From JANQEU01 sp965601455 (GTDB taxonomy: Bacteria > Bacteroidota > Bacteroidia > Cytophagales > Cyclobacteriaceae): DNA of 64,000 bases. Below the pieces are notes generated by a model, which saw nothing but the letters and a program-made list of their open reading frames with translations, made no database searches and had not been told where the DNA came from. The translations under genes were made by a program, and so were the position numbers. Shown in pieces: positions 37,201 to 44,954 of this stretch; position 1 is the stretch's first letter; each line of letters begins with the position of its first letter. The stretch lies in the NCBI GenBank assembly GCA_965601455.1, contig OZ271831.1, positions 4,526,001-4,590,000 on the forward strand, in the 5' to 3' direction.

Positions 37201-37541
37201 ACACTCAACTTAAATTTCCTGTGTTTGAGTACTTCTCAAAGGCACCAATTAATTCTACCTTCTTAAGAAATTTCCTTTTGGTAGGATTCTTCGACTTTGG
37301 CTCTGCATGGTCAGGACCTATTCCACTATCACAACAAAATAGTGCCAACACCATTACTTATCAAACGGATTTGTTTTCAGCCAAAATATCTAATTTCAAA
37401 AATCCATGGCTAGCAAGCTACGGAGCAGGAGTGCGAATGGTATTAATGGGATACTACGGAAAGATAGATGTAGCCAGGCCTATAAGAGAGTTTGAAGTAA
37501 GAAGAACAAGGTTCACAGTCTCTGTTGGCCTGGATTTCTAA
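34287..37541 (+). CDS. TolB-like propeller protein with dead peptidase domain and BamA-like barrel
   Basis: A 1084-aa outer-membrane protein with a signal peptide (1-22). Three parts are visible. Residues about 25-270 look like a gluzincin (peptidase MA) domain, but the zinc helix reads KKELVYKLSRV (about 132-142) where HExxH is expected, and PRWFVDGAARYMAYG replaces the usual PxWxxEG, so it should be inactive. Residues about 285-590 are PD40/TolB-type repeats (for example FIPGTASIVFSSNRENTD). An acidic linker leads to a C-terminal BamA/surface-antigen-like barrel (about 655-1084) ending in Phe, a normal beta-signal. Homologues are labelled translocation protein TolB; the function is unknown. 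It overlaps the FAD gene by 4 bp. Confidence 0.82.
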   Translation: MRWIKAHIILVLLLISSTAWSQFATEFSQNRIQYKKFEWVYFSTTHFDIYYYTGGDGFAEQTIDFLEEEFNRLTDVLGYAPYSKTKILIYNSIHDLQQSNIGLDGPQFGIGGQTDFTKLQLEVAHPGSAEEFKKELVYKLSRVLIEDMLFGGSLAEIFQSAYLMSLPRWFVDGAARYMAYGWSAEMDDHIRDYLEKQKVKKLIKVDGDEAGIVGQSVWNYIALTYGRSNVSNILNLTRIIRNERNSIASTVGVEYKQFIQDWQSFYTDSQSEISENYISPRDQDKINSARNNVIKFSNVRISPETNRITYTKNNLGRYKVIVYNFDDQQSEIVFKGGIRYQGQQVDYELPMVDWIDNSTLGILYFKRGYLNLMSLNLDNGQKLNKPLPRFSQIESFSFNENGKLALLSGDVDGNNDIFLISMRRNAMRRITKDLYDDVDPAFIPGTASIVFSSNRENTDLNVEQPKIEEIGERYNIFLYDLDTTEYSLGRITNTYSKDFKPQARNEFEIYYLSDQKGIVNLFKYSLADSTFIQITNYDRSIKDYDLHFDNDQFLYQVFDQGSDNILLDRQPELNRSRFSPQTGRQRYKQAQFITERYDIEEKKEDDGEVTIEFELPPDTTAINLVEEDLEVEEDLLDPDNFRFGDAETDGFLDTENYQFETQGRTQNPEFRPESFFTNYQRLEISNEVLGPIRYEPQFGFDNLVTSFAIDQLRGFGVLLETQISDMLGNHKIKGGALAITDLNSGDIYAEYQYLKYWMDLKLRIDRKSYFFQSSAENDLRQRYNLNRVMLGGAVPLSNWFRLEVNPFYTWTEFRNLQFENVINRGDGADDRKNYFGGLEAKAVFDNTLTKGYNILQGTRASVGFEHFQGVTDSQLSFSRLRVDLRNYLGIHRELTLATRVFYGTSFGPNPQDFMIGGVPNWLFARTRNHPENDPLAISGSEANENLMFAEFVTDLHGFPFSELFGTSTFLVNTQLKFPVFEYFSKAPINSTFLRNFLLVGFFDFGSAWSGPIPLSQQNSANTITYQTDLFSAKISNFKNPWLASYGAGVRMVLMGYYGKIDVARPIREFEVRRTRFTVSVGLDF

Positions 37542-37554
37542 ATAACCTAAGAGT

Positions 37555-38430
37555 ATGATCTATTCTATGACAGGTTTTGGCAGTGCCGAAATCGAATCAG
37601 ACAACTTTATTCTAAAAGTCGAAATCCGAACGCTCAACAGTAAATTTTTTGATCTTTCCATGAAGATGCCAAAAGAGCTTACTGTATGGGAATCTGAAAT
37701 TAAGAGTTTATTAGAAAACGGGCTGAAAAGAGGGAAAGTGAATTTTGTGCTTGATCTTGTGAGCAAAGGAGATGTCGATGTCCCTGTAAATGTTGATGAG
37801 GACCTTTTCCATCTCTATTACAACCTATACAAAAAGCTTTCTGTTGATGTTGGAGATAACAATTCAGACCTTTTTAAGGAAGCTCTTCATTCACCAAACG
37901 TATTGGTTCCAAAAGAGCTTTCACCAGATGAGATCCCTTTCGATGAAGTATCAGAAGTGATAACCAAATCCATTGATACCTGCAACTCCTTTAGAAAAAC
38001 GGAAGGTAAAAAACTGGAAAACGCTGTGAAAACCAGTGTACTACAAATCGCTAACGCACTAGAAAAAGTCAAGAAAATTGATCCAGAGAGAGTTCAGAAT
38101 ATTCGTGAACGTATAGAACAGTCTATCAAGGAAATCGAATCTCGGGTTAAAATGGATCAAAACAGGTTCGAACAGGAATTGATTTACTATATAGAAAAAC
38201 TCGACATAACAGAGGAGAAGGTGCGACTTAAAAGTCATTTGGACCATTTTTTGGAAACCATGAATGAATCCGGTCCATTAGGCAAAAAGCTTGGTTTTAT
38301 ATCACAAGAAATTGGTAGAGAGATCAATACGATTGGCTCAAAGGCCAACTACGCCAGCATGCAACGTGAGGTGGTCAATATGAAGGAAGAATTAGAAAAA
38401 ATTAAAGAACAGGTTCTGAATGTCTTGTAA
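37555..38430 (+). CDS. YicC/YloC-family endoribonuclease
   Basis: A 291-aa protein of the YicC family, which in E. coli acts as an endoribonuclease affecting small-RNA turnover. The N-terminal signature MIYSMTGFGSAE, then VEIRTLNSKFFDLSMKMP, and the C-terminal RLKSHLDHFLETMNESGPLGKKLGFISQEIGREINTIGSKANYASMQ are diagnostic. It is 13 bp after the barrel protein. The guanylate kinase gene that often follows yicC in bacteria is not here; an unrelated lipoprotein gene follows instead. Confidence 0.94.
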   Translation: MIYSMTGFGSAEIESDNFILKVEIRTLNSKFFDLSMKMPKELTVWESEIKSLLENGLKRGKVNFVLDLVSKGDVDVPVNVDEDLFHLYYNLYKKLSVDVGDNNSDLFKEALHSPNVLVPKELSPDEIPFDEVSEVITKSIDTCNSFRKTEGKKLENAVKTSVLQIANALEKVKKIDPERVQNIRERIEQSIKEIESRVKMDQNRFEQELIYYIEKLDITEEKVRLKSHLDHFLETMNESGPLGKKLGFISQEIGREINTIGSKANYASMQREVVNMKEELEKIKEQVLNVL

Positions 38431-38502
38431 TTCAATGGATTACAATTCGTGCCCTTCTCGTATAAATTGAATAATCATTAATTTACGCGAAAATCAGCCA
38501 TC

Positions 38503-39066
38503 ATGAAAAAGCATTTCTTTTCACTCGCTATACTCGTTTCGCTGGTATTATTTTCCTGTACAGACCCTGTTAGCAAGGAAAAACGTCCTCTTGTCAGCTT
38601 GGCAAACAAGAAAATTCGCCAAATTGACGGAAACCATCGGGTACAGATTATTGAAGATGACTTTCACGAAGGAGATTCATCCTACAAGATCCGTGCATAT
38701 TACATGGATGATGACCTGTTGAAAATCGTCACGATTTTGCGTACCTCAAATTATGAAAGAGATGATTATTTCTACTTTGAAAACAACAGACCCATCTTTT
38801 CTGGGCATCTTTTTAATGAAAAAAATGATCACTTGGCCTCGGAGTACAAATACTACTATGACAAGGGTACCGTCGTAGAATCTTTATATTGGGAAGATCA
38901 CTACACTCCCGGGCTGCGTTTTGATCACGAACGTTTTCAGGAGTATGAACCTAATATTGATTCATTGATGAGCAGTGAAAAAGAAAGGTTGCAGTTTTAT
39001 CTTTCAAAACTAGATATGGAAGGATTTGAAGTTCTTCATTTAAATGAAAATCTAGACGCCAACTAA
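38503..39066 (+). CDS. Hypothetical lipoprotein
   Basis: A 187-aa protein with a lipoprotein signal (MKKHFFSLAILVSLVLFSC, Cys19 in LFSC). The mature part is rich in Tyr and Asp (IRAYYMDDDL, YEYKYYYDKG-like text) and looks like beta-sheet with short repeats of the MORN-like toxin-antidote type, but I cannot assign a family with confidence. Its stop TAA shares a base with the ATG of the next gene (TAATG), so it is translationally coupled to the MazG-like gene. Function unknown. Confidence 0.7.
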   Translation: MKKHFFSLAILVSLVLFSCTDPVSKEKRPLVSLANKKIRQIDGNHRVQIIEDDFHEGDSSYKIRAYYMDDDLLKIVTILRTSNYERDDYFYFENNRPIFSGHLFNEKNDHLASEYKYYYDKGTVVESLYWEDHYTPGLRFDHERFQEYEPNIDSLMSSEKERLQFYLSKLDMEGFEVLHLNENLDAN

Positions 39067-39392
39067 TGACACTCGAACAAGTTCAAAAAGAAGTTGACAC
39101 TTGGATAAACACGAAAGGAGTCAGATACTTCAATGAACTAACAAACATGGCGATCCTTACCGAAGAAGTGGGTGAATTAGCTCGTTTGATATCTAGAAAA
39201 TACGGAGAACAATCATTCAAAGAATCCGATAAAGATCGCGACCTCGCGGATGAGTTAGCCGACGTGCTTTGGGTTGTGGTTTGCCTGGCAAATCAAACCG
39301 GTGTTGACCTGACCGAGGCGGTAAAGAAAAACTTTGAAAAAAAGAATATCAGGGACTCAGAGCGTCATCGGGCAAACAAAAAACTTCAATGA
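39066..39392 (+). CDS. MazG-like nucleotide pyrophosphohydrolase
   Basis: A 108-aa all-alpha NTP pyrophosphatase-like protein. The metal-binding pattern is intact: E33-E34-x-x-E37 in LTEEVGELAR and the later DRDLADELADVLW with its Glu and Asp ligands. By family it converts NTPs or damaged nucleotides to NMPs and pyrophosphate, a housecleaning activity in the cytoplasm. It sits in a tight plus-strand run, overlapping the lipoprotein gene by 1 bp and the DUF2721 gene by 4 bp. Confidence 0.88.
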   Translation: MTLEQVQKEVDTWINTKGVRYFNELTNMAILTEEVGELARLISRKYGEQSFKESDKDRDLADELADVLWVVVCLANQTGVDLTEAVKKNFEKKNIRDSERHRANKKLQ

Positions 39393-39802
39393 GTGAGATT
39401 TCATTAACCACTCCAGCTCTATTATTCCCAGCGATATCACTACTTTTATTGGCATTCACCAATCGGTTTCTCGCCATATCCAGCCTCATTAGGCAACTTC
39501 ATGGAAAATATATCGATAACCCGGAAGAAGGAGTTATTTATGGTCAGATAAAGAACTTACGAACGAGGTTACATTTGATCAGAAACATGCAGGCAATGGG
39601 AGTATTGAGTTTCTTTTTATGCGTAGTGAGTATGATTCTCATTTTTCGTGACCTTTCCTACTGGGGCAGCATCAGCTTTGGTTCTTCACTCGTGGCACTT
39701 TTAATTGCTTTAACCTATTCGTTAAGAGAGATTCAGATATCCACGAAAGCCCTTGATCTGGAATTAAGCGACATGGAACTCGGAGAAAAGTCTAAATTCT
39801 GA
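39389..39802 (+). CDS. DUF2721 membrane protein
   Basis: A 137-aa protein with three hydrophobic segments (about 9-28, 66-86, 92-112). The text PALLFPAISLLLLAFTNRFLAISSLIR followed by QIKNLRTRLHLIRNMQAM matches the DUF2721 family of small inner-membrane proteins. Function unknown. Its start overlaps the MazG-like stop by 4 bp and its 3' end overlaps the convergent comB-like gene by 11 bp. Confidence 0.85.
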   Translation: MSEISLTTPALLFPAISLLLLAFTNRFLAISSLIRQLHGKYIDNPEEGVIYGQIKNLRTRLHLIRNMQAMGVLSFFLCVVSMILIFRDLSYWGSISFGSSLVALLIALTYSLREIQISTKALDLELSDMELGEKSKF

Positions 39803-40487
39803 TCAGGTGATCCTCTTCAAGCCTTATAACCGATTGATAAACGTCCGAAGTCAGGCAAAACTCAATATCACCTTTCACACCAAATCCACACAGCCTCTCA
39901 GCATGCCCTGACCTGGAGGCCACAGCGAGCAAATCTCCCTGATGATTGGAGTATAAATCTCTTGCCATCAATGCTGAGTCACCTTGGACGTCAAAACTTC
40001 CATGATAAATCGCGGCTCCTGCATATAAGGTGTCTTCAATATTTGGTGTCCCTTTCCAGCCGGCGCAGTGAAACACCACCGGCATATCTTTTTTCTGAAG
40101 GTACTCAAGGGTGATGGAAAGGTTAAGGAAAGAACCGATGATCACCTCTGATGCAGCTAATGATCTTTTTATGGCCAGTGTACCGTTGGTGGTTGAGATT
40201 GCTACCTTTTGACCTTTTAGATGAGCTTCGCGGTAAGAGAACGGTGAATTACCAATATCAAATTTCTCGATCTTTTTGCCCCCACGCTCTCCTGCAGTGA
40301 CCATTCCCTGTTCTCCTAATGCTAAGCATTCCTCAACCGTTTCTACCGGATAGATGGCATCCACTCCTTCATTGAGACCTGTGACTATACAGGAAGTTGC
40401 CCTGAAAATATCAATGACCACAGCGATCTTTCCTTCCAGCTCATGCTGATGGATTAGTTCAGGCGTTAAACAGACCTCTGCCAGCAT
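39792..40487 (-). CDS. comB: 2-phosphosulfolactate phosphatase-like protein
   Basis: A 231-aa ComB-family protein. Family text includes the N-terminal AVVIDIFRATSCIVTGLNEG, VTAGERGGKKIEKFDIGNSPF, and STTNGTLAIKRS, then FHCAGWKGTPNIEDTLYAGA. ComB dephosphorylates (2R)-phosphosulfolactate to sulfolactate; in methanogens this serves coenzyme M synthesis. Here it stands alone, with no comA or comC in the window. Its ATG shares a base with the gcvT stop codon, so it is translated from the gcvT mRNA. In this phylum the enzyme may serve sulfonate metabolism, which is inference. Confidence 0.88.
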   Translation of the reverse strand: MLAEVCLTPELIHQHELEGKIAVVIDIFRATSCIVTGLNEGVDAIYPVETVEECLALGEQGMVTAGERGGKKIEKFDIGNSPFSYREAHLKGQKVAISTTNGTLAIKRSLAASEVIIGSFLNLSITLEYLQKKDMPVVFHCAGWKGTPNIEDTLYAGAAIYHGSFDVQGDSALMARDLYSNHQGDLLAVASRSGHAERLCGFGVKGDIEFCLTSDVYQSVIRLEEDHLIRI

Positions 40488-41584
40488 TATTGAATAAATG
40501 GGGGACGTTGTACTTCTGCAGGCACCTGCTTATTACGTATCTGAATAAGAATCTTAGTTCCCGGGACATCATATCCTTTCTTCAAATAACCTAAACCTAC
40601 CCCTATCTCCAAGCTCGGACTCATGGTTCCGGAGGTCACATCACCAATCTTTTCCCTGGCTTCATTTAATATTTCATATCCTCCTCTTGGAATACCTCGT
40701 TCCAGCATTTTGAACCCTGATAGCTTTCGACTTATACCTGTCTCTTTTTGCTTCTTAAGACTTTCAGCATTTACAAAGTCTTTTGTGAACTTGGTAATCC
40801 ACCCCAATCCCGCTTCAAGGGGTGAGGTCGAATCAGTTATATCATTACCATAAAGGCAATATCCCATTTCCAAACGCAAAGTGTCCCTTGCACCAAGTCC
40901 TATGGGTTTTATGTCCAGATCTTTTCCAGCCTCAAAAATCTTTTCCCAAAGTTCTGTAGCGACTTCCGCTGGCACATAAAGTTCAAAACCCCCAGCCCCA
41001 GTATAACCTGTAGCGGAAATAATAACATCATCGATCCCAGCGATAGAGCCTGTAGTAAAATGATAGAATTTTATTGCCGAGAGATCAATGTCGGTAAGTT
41101 GCTGAAGAGCTTCACCGGCCTTCGGACCCTGTACCGCAAATAGGCAGATATCCTCCGAAACATTGGTCATTGATGCCTCATAAGTGTTGTAATTCTTAAC
41201 CCAATTCCAGTCTTTCTCAATATTGGAAGCATTTACAACCAGCATGTAATTGTCTTCACCGATTCGGTAAACGATCAGATCATCTACGATTCCTCCTGTC
41301 TCATTAGGAAAACAGGAATATTGAGCCTGACCATCAACAAGCTTTGACGCATCATTGGAAGTAACTTTCTGAATAAGATCCAGCGAACCCGGTCCCTGTA
41401 TCAAAAACTCTCCCATGTGGGACACATCGAACACACCAACTCCATTCCTTACAGCAAGGTGCTCTTCCTTATCTGAGCTATACCGCACGGGCATGTTGAA
41501 TCCTGCAAAAGGCACCATCTTGCCTCCAATTTTGAGGTGTGTTTCATGTAGGGGTATGTTTTTTGCTTCCATCATTTCAGGCAT
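40487..41584 (-). CDS. gcvT: Glycine cleavage system T protein (aminomethyltransferase)
   Basis: GcvT takes the aminomethyl group from lipoylated GcvH and, with tetrahydrofolate, releases ammonia and methylene-THF. The product is up to 365 aa. Family motifs are PLHETHLKIGGKMVPFAGFNMPV, GVFDVSHMGEFLIQGP, YSCFPNETGGIVDDLIVYR, SATGYTGAGGFELYV, GLGARDTLRLEMGYCLYGND and SPSLEIGVGLGYL. The promoter -7 element ends only about 8 nt before the ATG at 41584, so translation may use the in-frame ATGs at 41575 or 41572. gcvH and gcvP are not nearby. Confidence 0.96.
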   Translation of the reverse strand: MPEMMEAKNIPLHETHLKIGGKMVPFAGFNMPVRYSSDKEEHLAVRNGVGVFDVSHMGEFLIQGPGSLDLIQKVTSNDASKLVDGQAQYSCFPNETGGIVDDLIVYRIGEDNYMLVVNASNIEKDWNWVKNYNTYEASMTNVSEDICLFAVQGPKAGEALQQLTDIDLSAIKFYHFTTGSIAGIDDVIISATGYTGAGGFELYVPAEVATELWEKIFEAGKDLDIKPIGLGARDTLRLEMGYCLYGNDITDSTSPLEAGLGWITKFTKDFVNAESLKKQKETGISRKLSGFKMLERGIPRGGYEILNEAREKIGDVTSGTMSPSLEIGVGLGYLKKGYDVPGTKILIQIRNKQVPAEVQRPPFIQ

Positions 41585-41591
41585 TAGCTCG

Positions 41592-41619
41592 CAAATCTAA
41601 AGAATAATAACGCCTGCAA
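41592..41619 (-). promoter_or_regulatory. Candidate promoter for gcvT-comB
   Basis: Reading the minus strand, TAGATTTG (41599-41592) matches TAnnTTTG exactly. A TTG in TTTTGC (41619-41617) lies 17 bp upstream. The start point would fall next to the annotated ATG, giving a very short leader. Confidence 0.45.
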
Positions 41620-41647
41620 AATGTCGAATAAAAGATAGATTTAAGAT

Positions 41648-42151
41648 GTGATAGAAAAAATCCTTAGGCATCACAAAAAATCTCTTGGCAAGGACTACCA
41701 GCCGTATCTTAATCATGCTTTACGAGTATATGAGTATGCTTTGATTCTCCTTCTCCAAAGAGAGAGTAAAAAACTGCAGGTCGTATCCGCTTTTCATGAC
41801 CTGGATATCTGGAAAAGTAATTCAATGAATTATTTGAAAGGTTCTGAAAACATGGCTGCTGACTATATCAAAATAAATCGTATTGACCTACTTTCTGATG
41901 AAGTAAAATTTATCATCTCCAACCATCATAAATTAACTCGCATCAAAGGAAATGTTGAAGCAGAGGCATTTCGTAAAGCTGATCTAATTGACTTGTCCAG
42001 TGGCTGGATTTCTTATAACATTCCCAAATCATTGATAGTGGAATCCGAAAGAAAGTATCCCAGGATGGGATTTACCTGGATTGTAGTCAAAAAAGTATTG
42101 AAATATGCCTTGCTTCATCCATGGAATCCTTTCCCAATGCTTCGCTTTTGA
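41648..42151 (+). CDS. HD-domain phosphohydrolase-like protein
   Basis: A 167-aa protein starting at GTG. It has the spacing of an HD metal site: H23 in YLNHALRVYEYA, H50-D51 in SAFHDLDIW, HH in ISNHHKLTRI, and a late Asp in RKADLIDLS. This suggests a cytoplasmic phosphohydrolase or nucleotidase-like enzyme acting on an unknown substrate. It is divergent from gcvT across 63 bp, and it ends 1 bp from the convergent barrel-protein gene, so no separate terminator is possible. Confidence 0.78.
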   Translation: MIEKILRHHKKSLGKDYQPYLNHALRVYEYALILLLQRESKKLQVVSAFHDLDIWKSNSMNYLKGSENMAADYIKINRIDLLSDEVKFIISNHHKLTRIKGNVEAEAFRKADLIDLSSGWISYNIPKSLIVESERKYPRMGFTWIVVKKVLKYALLHPWNPFPMLRF

Positions 42152-42152
42152 T

Positions 42153-42809
42153 CTATCTACCAAAATCCGCGAACGAATAGCCAATTGATACCTGCATCAT
42201 AGAGTTTCTGGTAGCTTCATTGATTACATTTCCAGTGCCGTCAGTCACAGTTACATCGAGAATATCGGTAATCCCAAGAACGTATCTTGCACTGATTTGC
42301 AAGCCCAAAGAAAGATCAAATCCTATTCCAGCGTTTACACCTAAATCTGCTGTTTTTAAGAGGTCTTCAATTGAAGTTGATGTGTCGGCACCCTGGCTAT
42401 TGTCAACCTGTTCCGCATTTAACAGGAAACCAAACTGTGGACCCCCTTGAACATTTAGACCGGAAATAATATAGTATTTCACTTGAATGGGTATAGTGAC
42501 ATAACTAGTGAATTGCTCTATATCAATTTCATTTCCTGGAATGGCAGGGTCTTCAATCATAAAATCAAACTTTTGCCGGTTGAAGAGAATTTCCGGTTGA
42601 ATAGCAATTTTGGACAACCTTACCCGTAAAAAAGCTCCGCCATGAAAACCGCTTGAACTAGCGCCATTCACAGCATCCTCACCAAATCCTATTGAAGTCG
42701 TCCCAGGGAAATTGAGGCCTCCTTTGATCCCAGCAGCTAGTTCCTGGGCCAAAGTCGTACCGGTTAGCATTACTGAAAAAGCCAGAAATAAGAGAAAATT
42801 CTTCATCAT
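42153..42809 (-). CDS. Outer-membrane beta-barrel protein (porin family)
   Basis: A 218-aa protein with a signal peptide ending TTLAQ. The mature part has alternating strands typical of the OMP_b-brl family: LAAGIKGGLNFPG, FHGGAFLRVRLSKIAIQPEILF, VTIPIQVKYYI, LNVQGGPQFGFLL, LGVNAGIGFDLSLGLQISARYVLGI, and a final MQVSIGYSF. I start at the ATG 42809; the frame also opens at a TTG three bases earlier. Such 8-strand barrels are common and their function here is unknown. Confidence 0.85.
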   Translation of the reverse strand: MMKNFLLFLAFSVMLTGTTLAQELAAGIKGGLNFPGTTSIGFGEDAVNGASSSGFHGGAFLRVRLSKIAIQPEILFNRQKFDFMIEDPAIPGNEIDIEQFTSYVTIPIQVKYYIISGLNVQGGPQFGFLLNAEQVDNSQGADTSTSIEDLLKTADLGVNAGIGFDLSLGLQISARYVLGITDILDVTVTDGTGNVINEATRNSMMQVSIGYSFADFGR

Positions 42810-42853
42810 CAAATTAAACGTCTAAGTTACAAACGAAGGTGATCCTATTTTAT

Positions 42854-43303
42854 TCAATAGACATCTTCGATTGTGGTCTGCTGACTACGCCAATTCACAT
42901 TCTCCTCCTTCTTTGCTCCAACTAAAGTTTTTCCTAAGGGAGAAACTGGTGAAATCGCAAAACACTCCTGACCATCGATATTTATCCTTCCCAGGGCAAC
43001 ACTTATAAAATAGGTAGCTCCTTCGAATACCACCAGACTTCCAAGCTTCACCTCTTCAGATACCTCATCCAAATTCAACTTTCTGAGCACTCGACTTTGC
43101 CCTTGCAAAACACTAAGTTGACTGGCAAGCTTCTCCTTTTCCTGATTAATCATGGATCGACTGGTCTCGTACTTATCACCCATTGAACTTTTGGTCTCAA
43201 GATTTGCATCGTCCTGCAAGCTTCTGAGTCCTCCTTCAATTTCATCAATCCTTTTGTCAATCAGAACCTGGCAATGATTAATTAATTTCGATTTATCAAT
43301 CAA
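42854..43303 (-). CDS. GreA/GreB-like C-terminal domain protein
   Basis: A 149-aa protein with an N-terminal coiled coil (about 15-70; KSSMGDKYETSRSMINQEKEK) and a C-terminal FKBP-like GreA/B domain. The diagnostic tail is FAISPVSPLGKTLVGAKKEENV, equal to the SPLGxALLGkkxGD of GreA. The arrangement is that of a transcript-cleavage or RNA polymerase secondary-channel factor, but it is a divergent short form, often mislabelled 3-oxoacyl-ACP synthase in Bacteroidota. Its gene starts 3 bp after the aldehyde dehydrogenase stop, so it is co-transcribed. Confidence 0.75.
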   Translation of the reverse strand: MIDKSKLINHCQVLIDKRIDEIEGGLRSLQDDANLETKSSMGDKYETSRSMINQEKEKLASQLSVLQGQSRVLRKLNLDEVSEEVKLGSLVVFEGATYFISVALGRINIDGQECFAISPVSPLGKTLVGAKKEENVNWRSQQTTIEDVY

Positions 43304-43306
43304 TGA

Positions 43307-44839
43307 TTACAAATCAAATTTGATGCCTTGGGCTAGTGGCAAGTTGGTTGAGTAATTAATCGTGTTGGTCTGTCGTCGCATGTATCCTTTCCATGCATCC
43401 GAACCCGACTCTCTTCCTCCTCCTGTTTCTTTTTCACCTCCAAAGGCACCACCAATTTCTGCCCCAGATGTGCCAATATTAACATTGGCTATGCCACAAT
43501 CCGAACCTGCATGAGATAAAAACAATTCTGACTCCCGTAGATTAGTAGTCATAATCGCTGAAGAAAGTCCTTGTGGAACGTCGTTTTGTATACTTATTGC
43601 CTCATCGAGTGTCTCATACGGGATCAGGTATAAAATTGGGGCGAACGTTTCTTCACAAACCATGCGATGATTTTTTTCCATTTCGTAGATGCAAGGTTTT
43701 ACGTAGCATCCGGACTCGTAGCCCTCTCCTTCCAACACGCCTCCTTCAACAATCTGTTTTCCTCCTTCGGCTTCAACGGATTTGATAGCATCCTGATAAA
43801 TCTGTACGGCTTGCTTATCAATCAAAGGACCAACATGATTGTTTTCGTCCAACGGGTTTCCGATTTTCAATTGTGAATAAGCTCGGGTCAGCCTTTGCTT
43901 CGTCTCATTGAAAATGCTTCGATGTATGATCAACCTTCTTGTGCTGGTACATCTTTGACCTGCAGTTCCAACGGCGCCGAAAACTGCACCAGGAATAGTC
44001 AAATCAAGATCTGCATGCTCGCTGATAATAATGGCATTATTTCCGCCTAACTCCAGTATACTTTTCCCTAATCGCTTACCGACAGTTTCGGCGACCGATT
44101 TTCCCATCCTGATAGAACCTGTAGCTGAAATCAAATCTACACGTGTATCAGCCGTCATCTCCTTACCTAGAGATGCATCACCAATAACGATTGAACTGAT
44201 ACCATCGGGAACATCATTCTTTGCAAATACTTCCTGAACGATTTTCTGACAGGCGATCGCGCTAAGGGGAGCTTTTTCCGAAGGTTTCCATATACACACA
44301 TCTCCACACACCCAGGCAAGCATGCTGTTCCAAGACCATACTGCAACAGGGAAATTGAAGGCAGATATGATTCCAACAACTCCTAGCGGATGCCATTGTT
44401 CATACATCCTGTGACTAGGCCTTTCAGAGTGTATGGTGAGACCATACAATTGACGGGACAAACCAACGGCAAAATCACAGATATCAATCATCTCCTGGAC
44501 TTCACCCAGACCTTCCTGCAACGATTTACCCATTTCATAGGACACTAGTTTACCCAGGGGCTCTTTCTTCTCTCGTAGCGCATTGCCAATTTGACGCACA
44601 ATCTCGCCTCTTTGTGGAGCTGGCCACAACCTCCATTGTTTAAAAGCCTCTTGGGCTTTTTCAACTGCCGCATGATAGTCTTCCGAGGTCGTTGGCGTCA
44701 CCGAGGCTATGTCTTTCCCATCTACAGGCGAACTGGACATTAACGGTTTTTCGTCGCTATTAATCCATTTGCTGCCGATAGCGGTACCAGGGTTTGTGGA
44801 TTCCAGGCCAAGTGATTTTAGAAATGAAATGTCGATCAT
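43307..44839 (-). CDS. Aldehyde dehydrogenase, ALDH7 (aminoadipate-semialdehyde dehydrogenase) type
   Basis: A 510-aa NAD(P)-dependent dehydrogenase. The catalytic Glu263 is in LELGGNNAII and the catalytic Cys297 in TAGQRCTSTRR. ISAFNFPVAVWSWN and LISATGSIRMGKSVAETVGKRLGKS match antiquitin-like ALDH7, which oxidises alpha-aminoadipic semialdehyde to aminoadipate in lysine breakdown. NIGTSGAEIGGAFGGEKETGGGRESGSDAWK near the C-terminus is also ALDH7-like. I start at ATG 44839 (MIDISFLKSL), directly after a promoter match; the 25 codons upstream of it overlap that promoter. Confidence 0.9.
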   Translation of the reverse strand: MIDISFLKSLGLESTNPGTAIGSKWINSDEKPLMSSSPVDGKDIASVTPTTSEDYHAAVEKAQEAFKQWRLWPAPQRGEIVRQIGNALREKKEPLGKLVSYEMGKSLQEGLGEVQEMIDICDFAVGLSRQLYGLTIHSERPSHRMYEQWHPLGVVGIISAFNFPVAVWSWNSMLAWVCGDVCIWKPSEKAPLSAIACQKIVQEVFAKNDVPDGISSIVIGDASLGKEMTADTRVDLISATGSIRMGKSVAETVGKRLGKSILELGGNNAIIISEHADLDLTIPGAVFGAVGTAGQRCTSTRRLIIHRSIFNETKQRLTRAYSQLKIGNPLDENNHVGPLIDKQAVQIYQDAIKSVEAEGGKQIVEGGVLEGEGYESGCYVKPCIYEMEKNHRMVCEETFAPILYLIPYETLDEAISIQNDVPQGLSSAIMTTNLRESELFLSHAGSDCGIANVNIGTSGAEIGGAFGGEKETGGGRESGSDAWKGYMRRQTNTINYSTNLPLAQGIKFDL

Positions 44840-44865
44840 TGATGGGTTATTTATGTCTGTTTTAG

Positions 44866-44893
44866 CAAAAGTAGAAGGATTACACAGGATCAA
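44866..44893 (-). promoter_or_regulatory. Candidate promoter for the ALDH7-GreA-like genes
   Basis: On the minus strand TACTTTTG (44873-44866) fits TAnnTTTG exactly, with TTG at 44893-44891 as a -33 box (17-bp gap). It supports the internal ATG at 44839 as the true start. The -33 box lies in the T-tract of the degQ terminator. Confidence 0.5.
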
Positions 44894-44903
44894 AAAATAA
44901 AAA

Positions 44904-44932
44904 AGGTCACCCACAAAAAAAGTGGATGACCT
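44904..44932 (-). terminator. Rho-independent terminator of degQ
   Basis: An 11-position stem with one mismatch (AGGTCA-C-CCAC against GTGG-A-TGACCT) and a 7-nt A/T loop. On the minus strand it is followed by TTTTTTATTTTTT. It lies 23 bp after the degQ stop. Confidence 0.85.
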
Positions 44933-44954
44933 CGATGTTCAAATCAAGTCAATC

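Noticed and set aside
41585..41647. Glycine riboswitch upstream of gcvT
   Set aside because: The gap is only 63 bp and the predicted start is next to the ATG, leaving no room for the aptamer.
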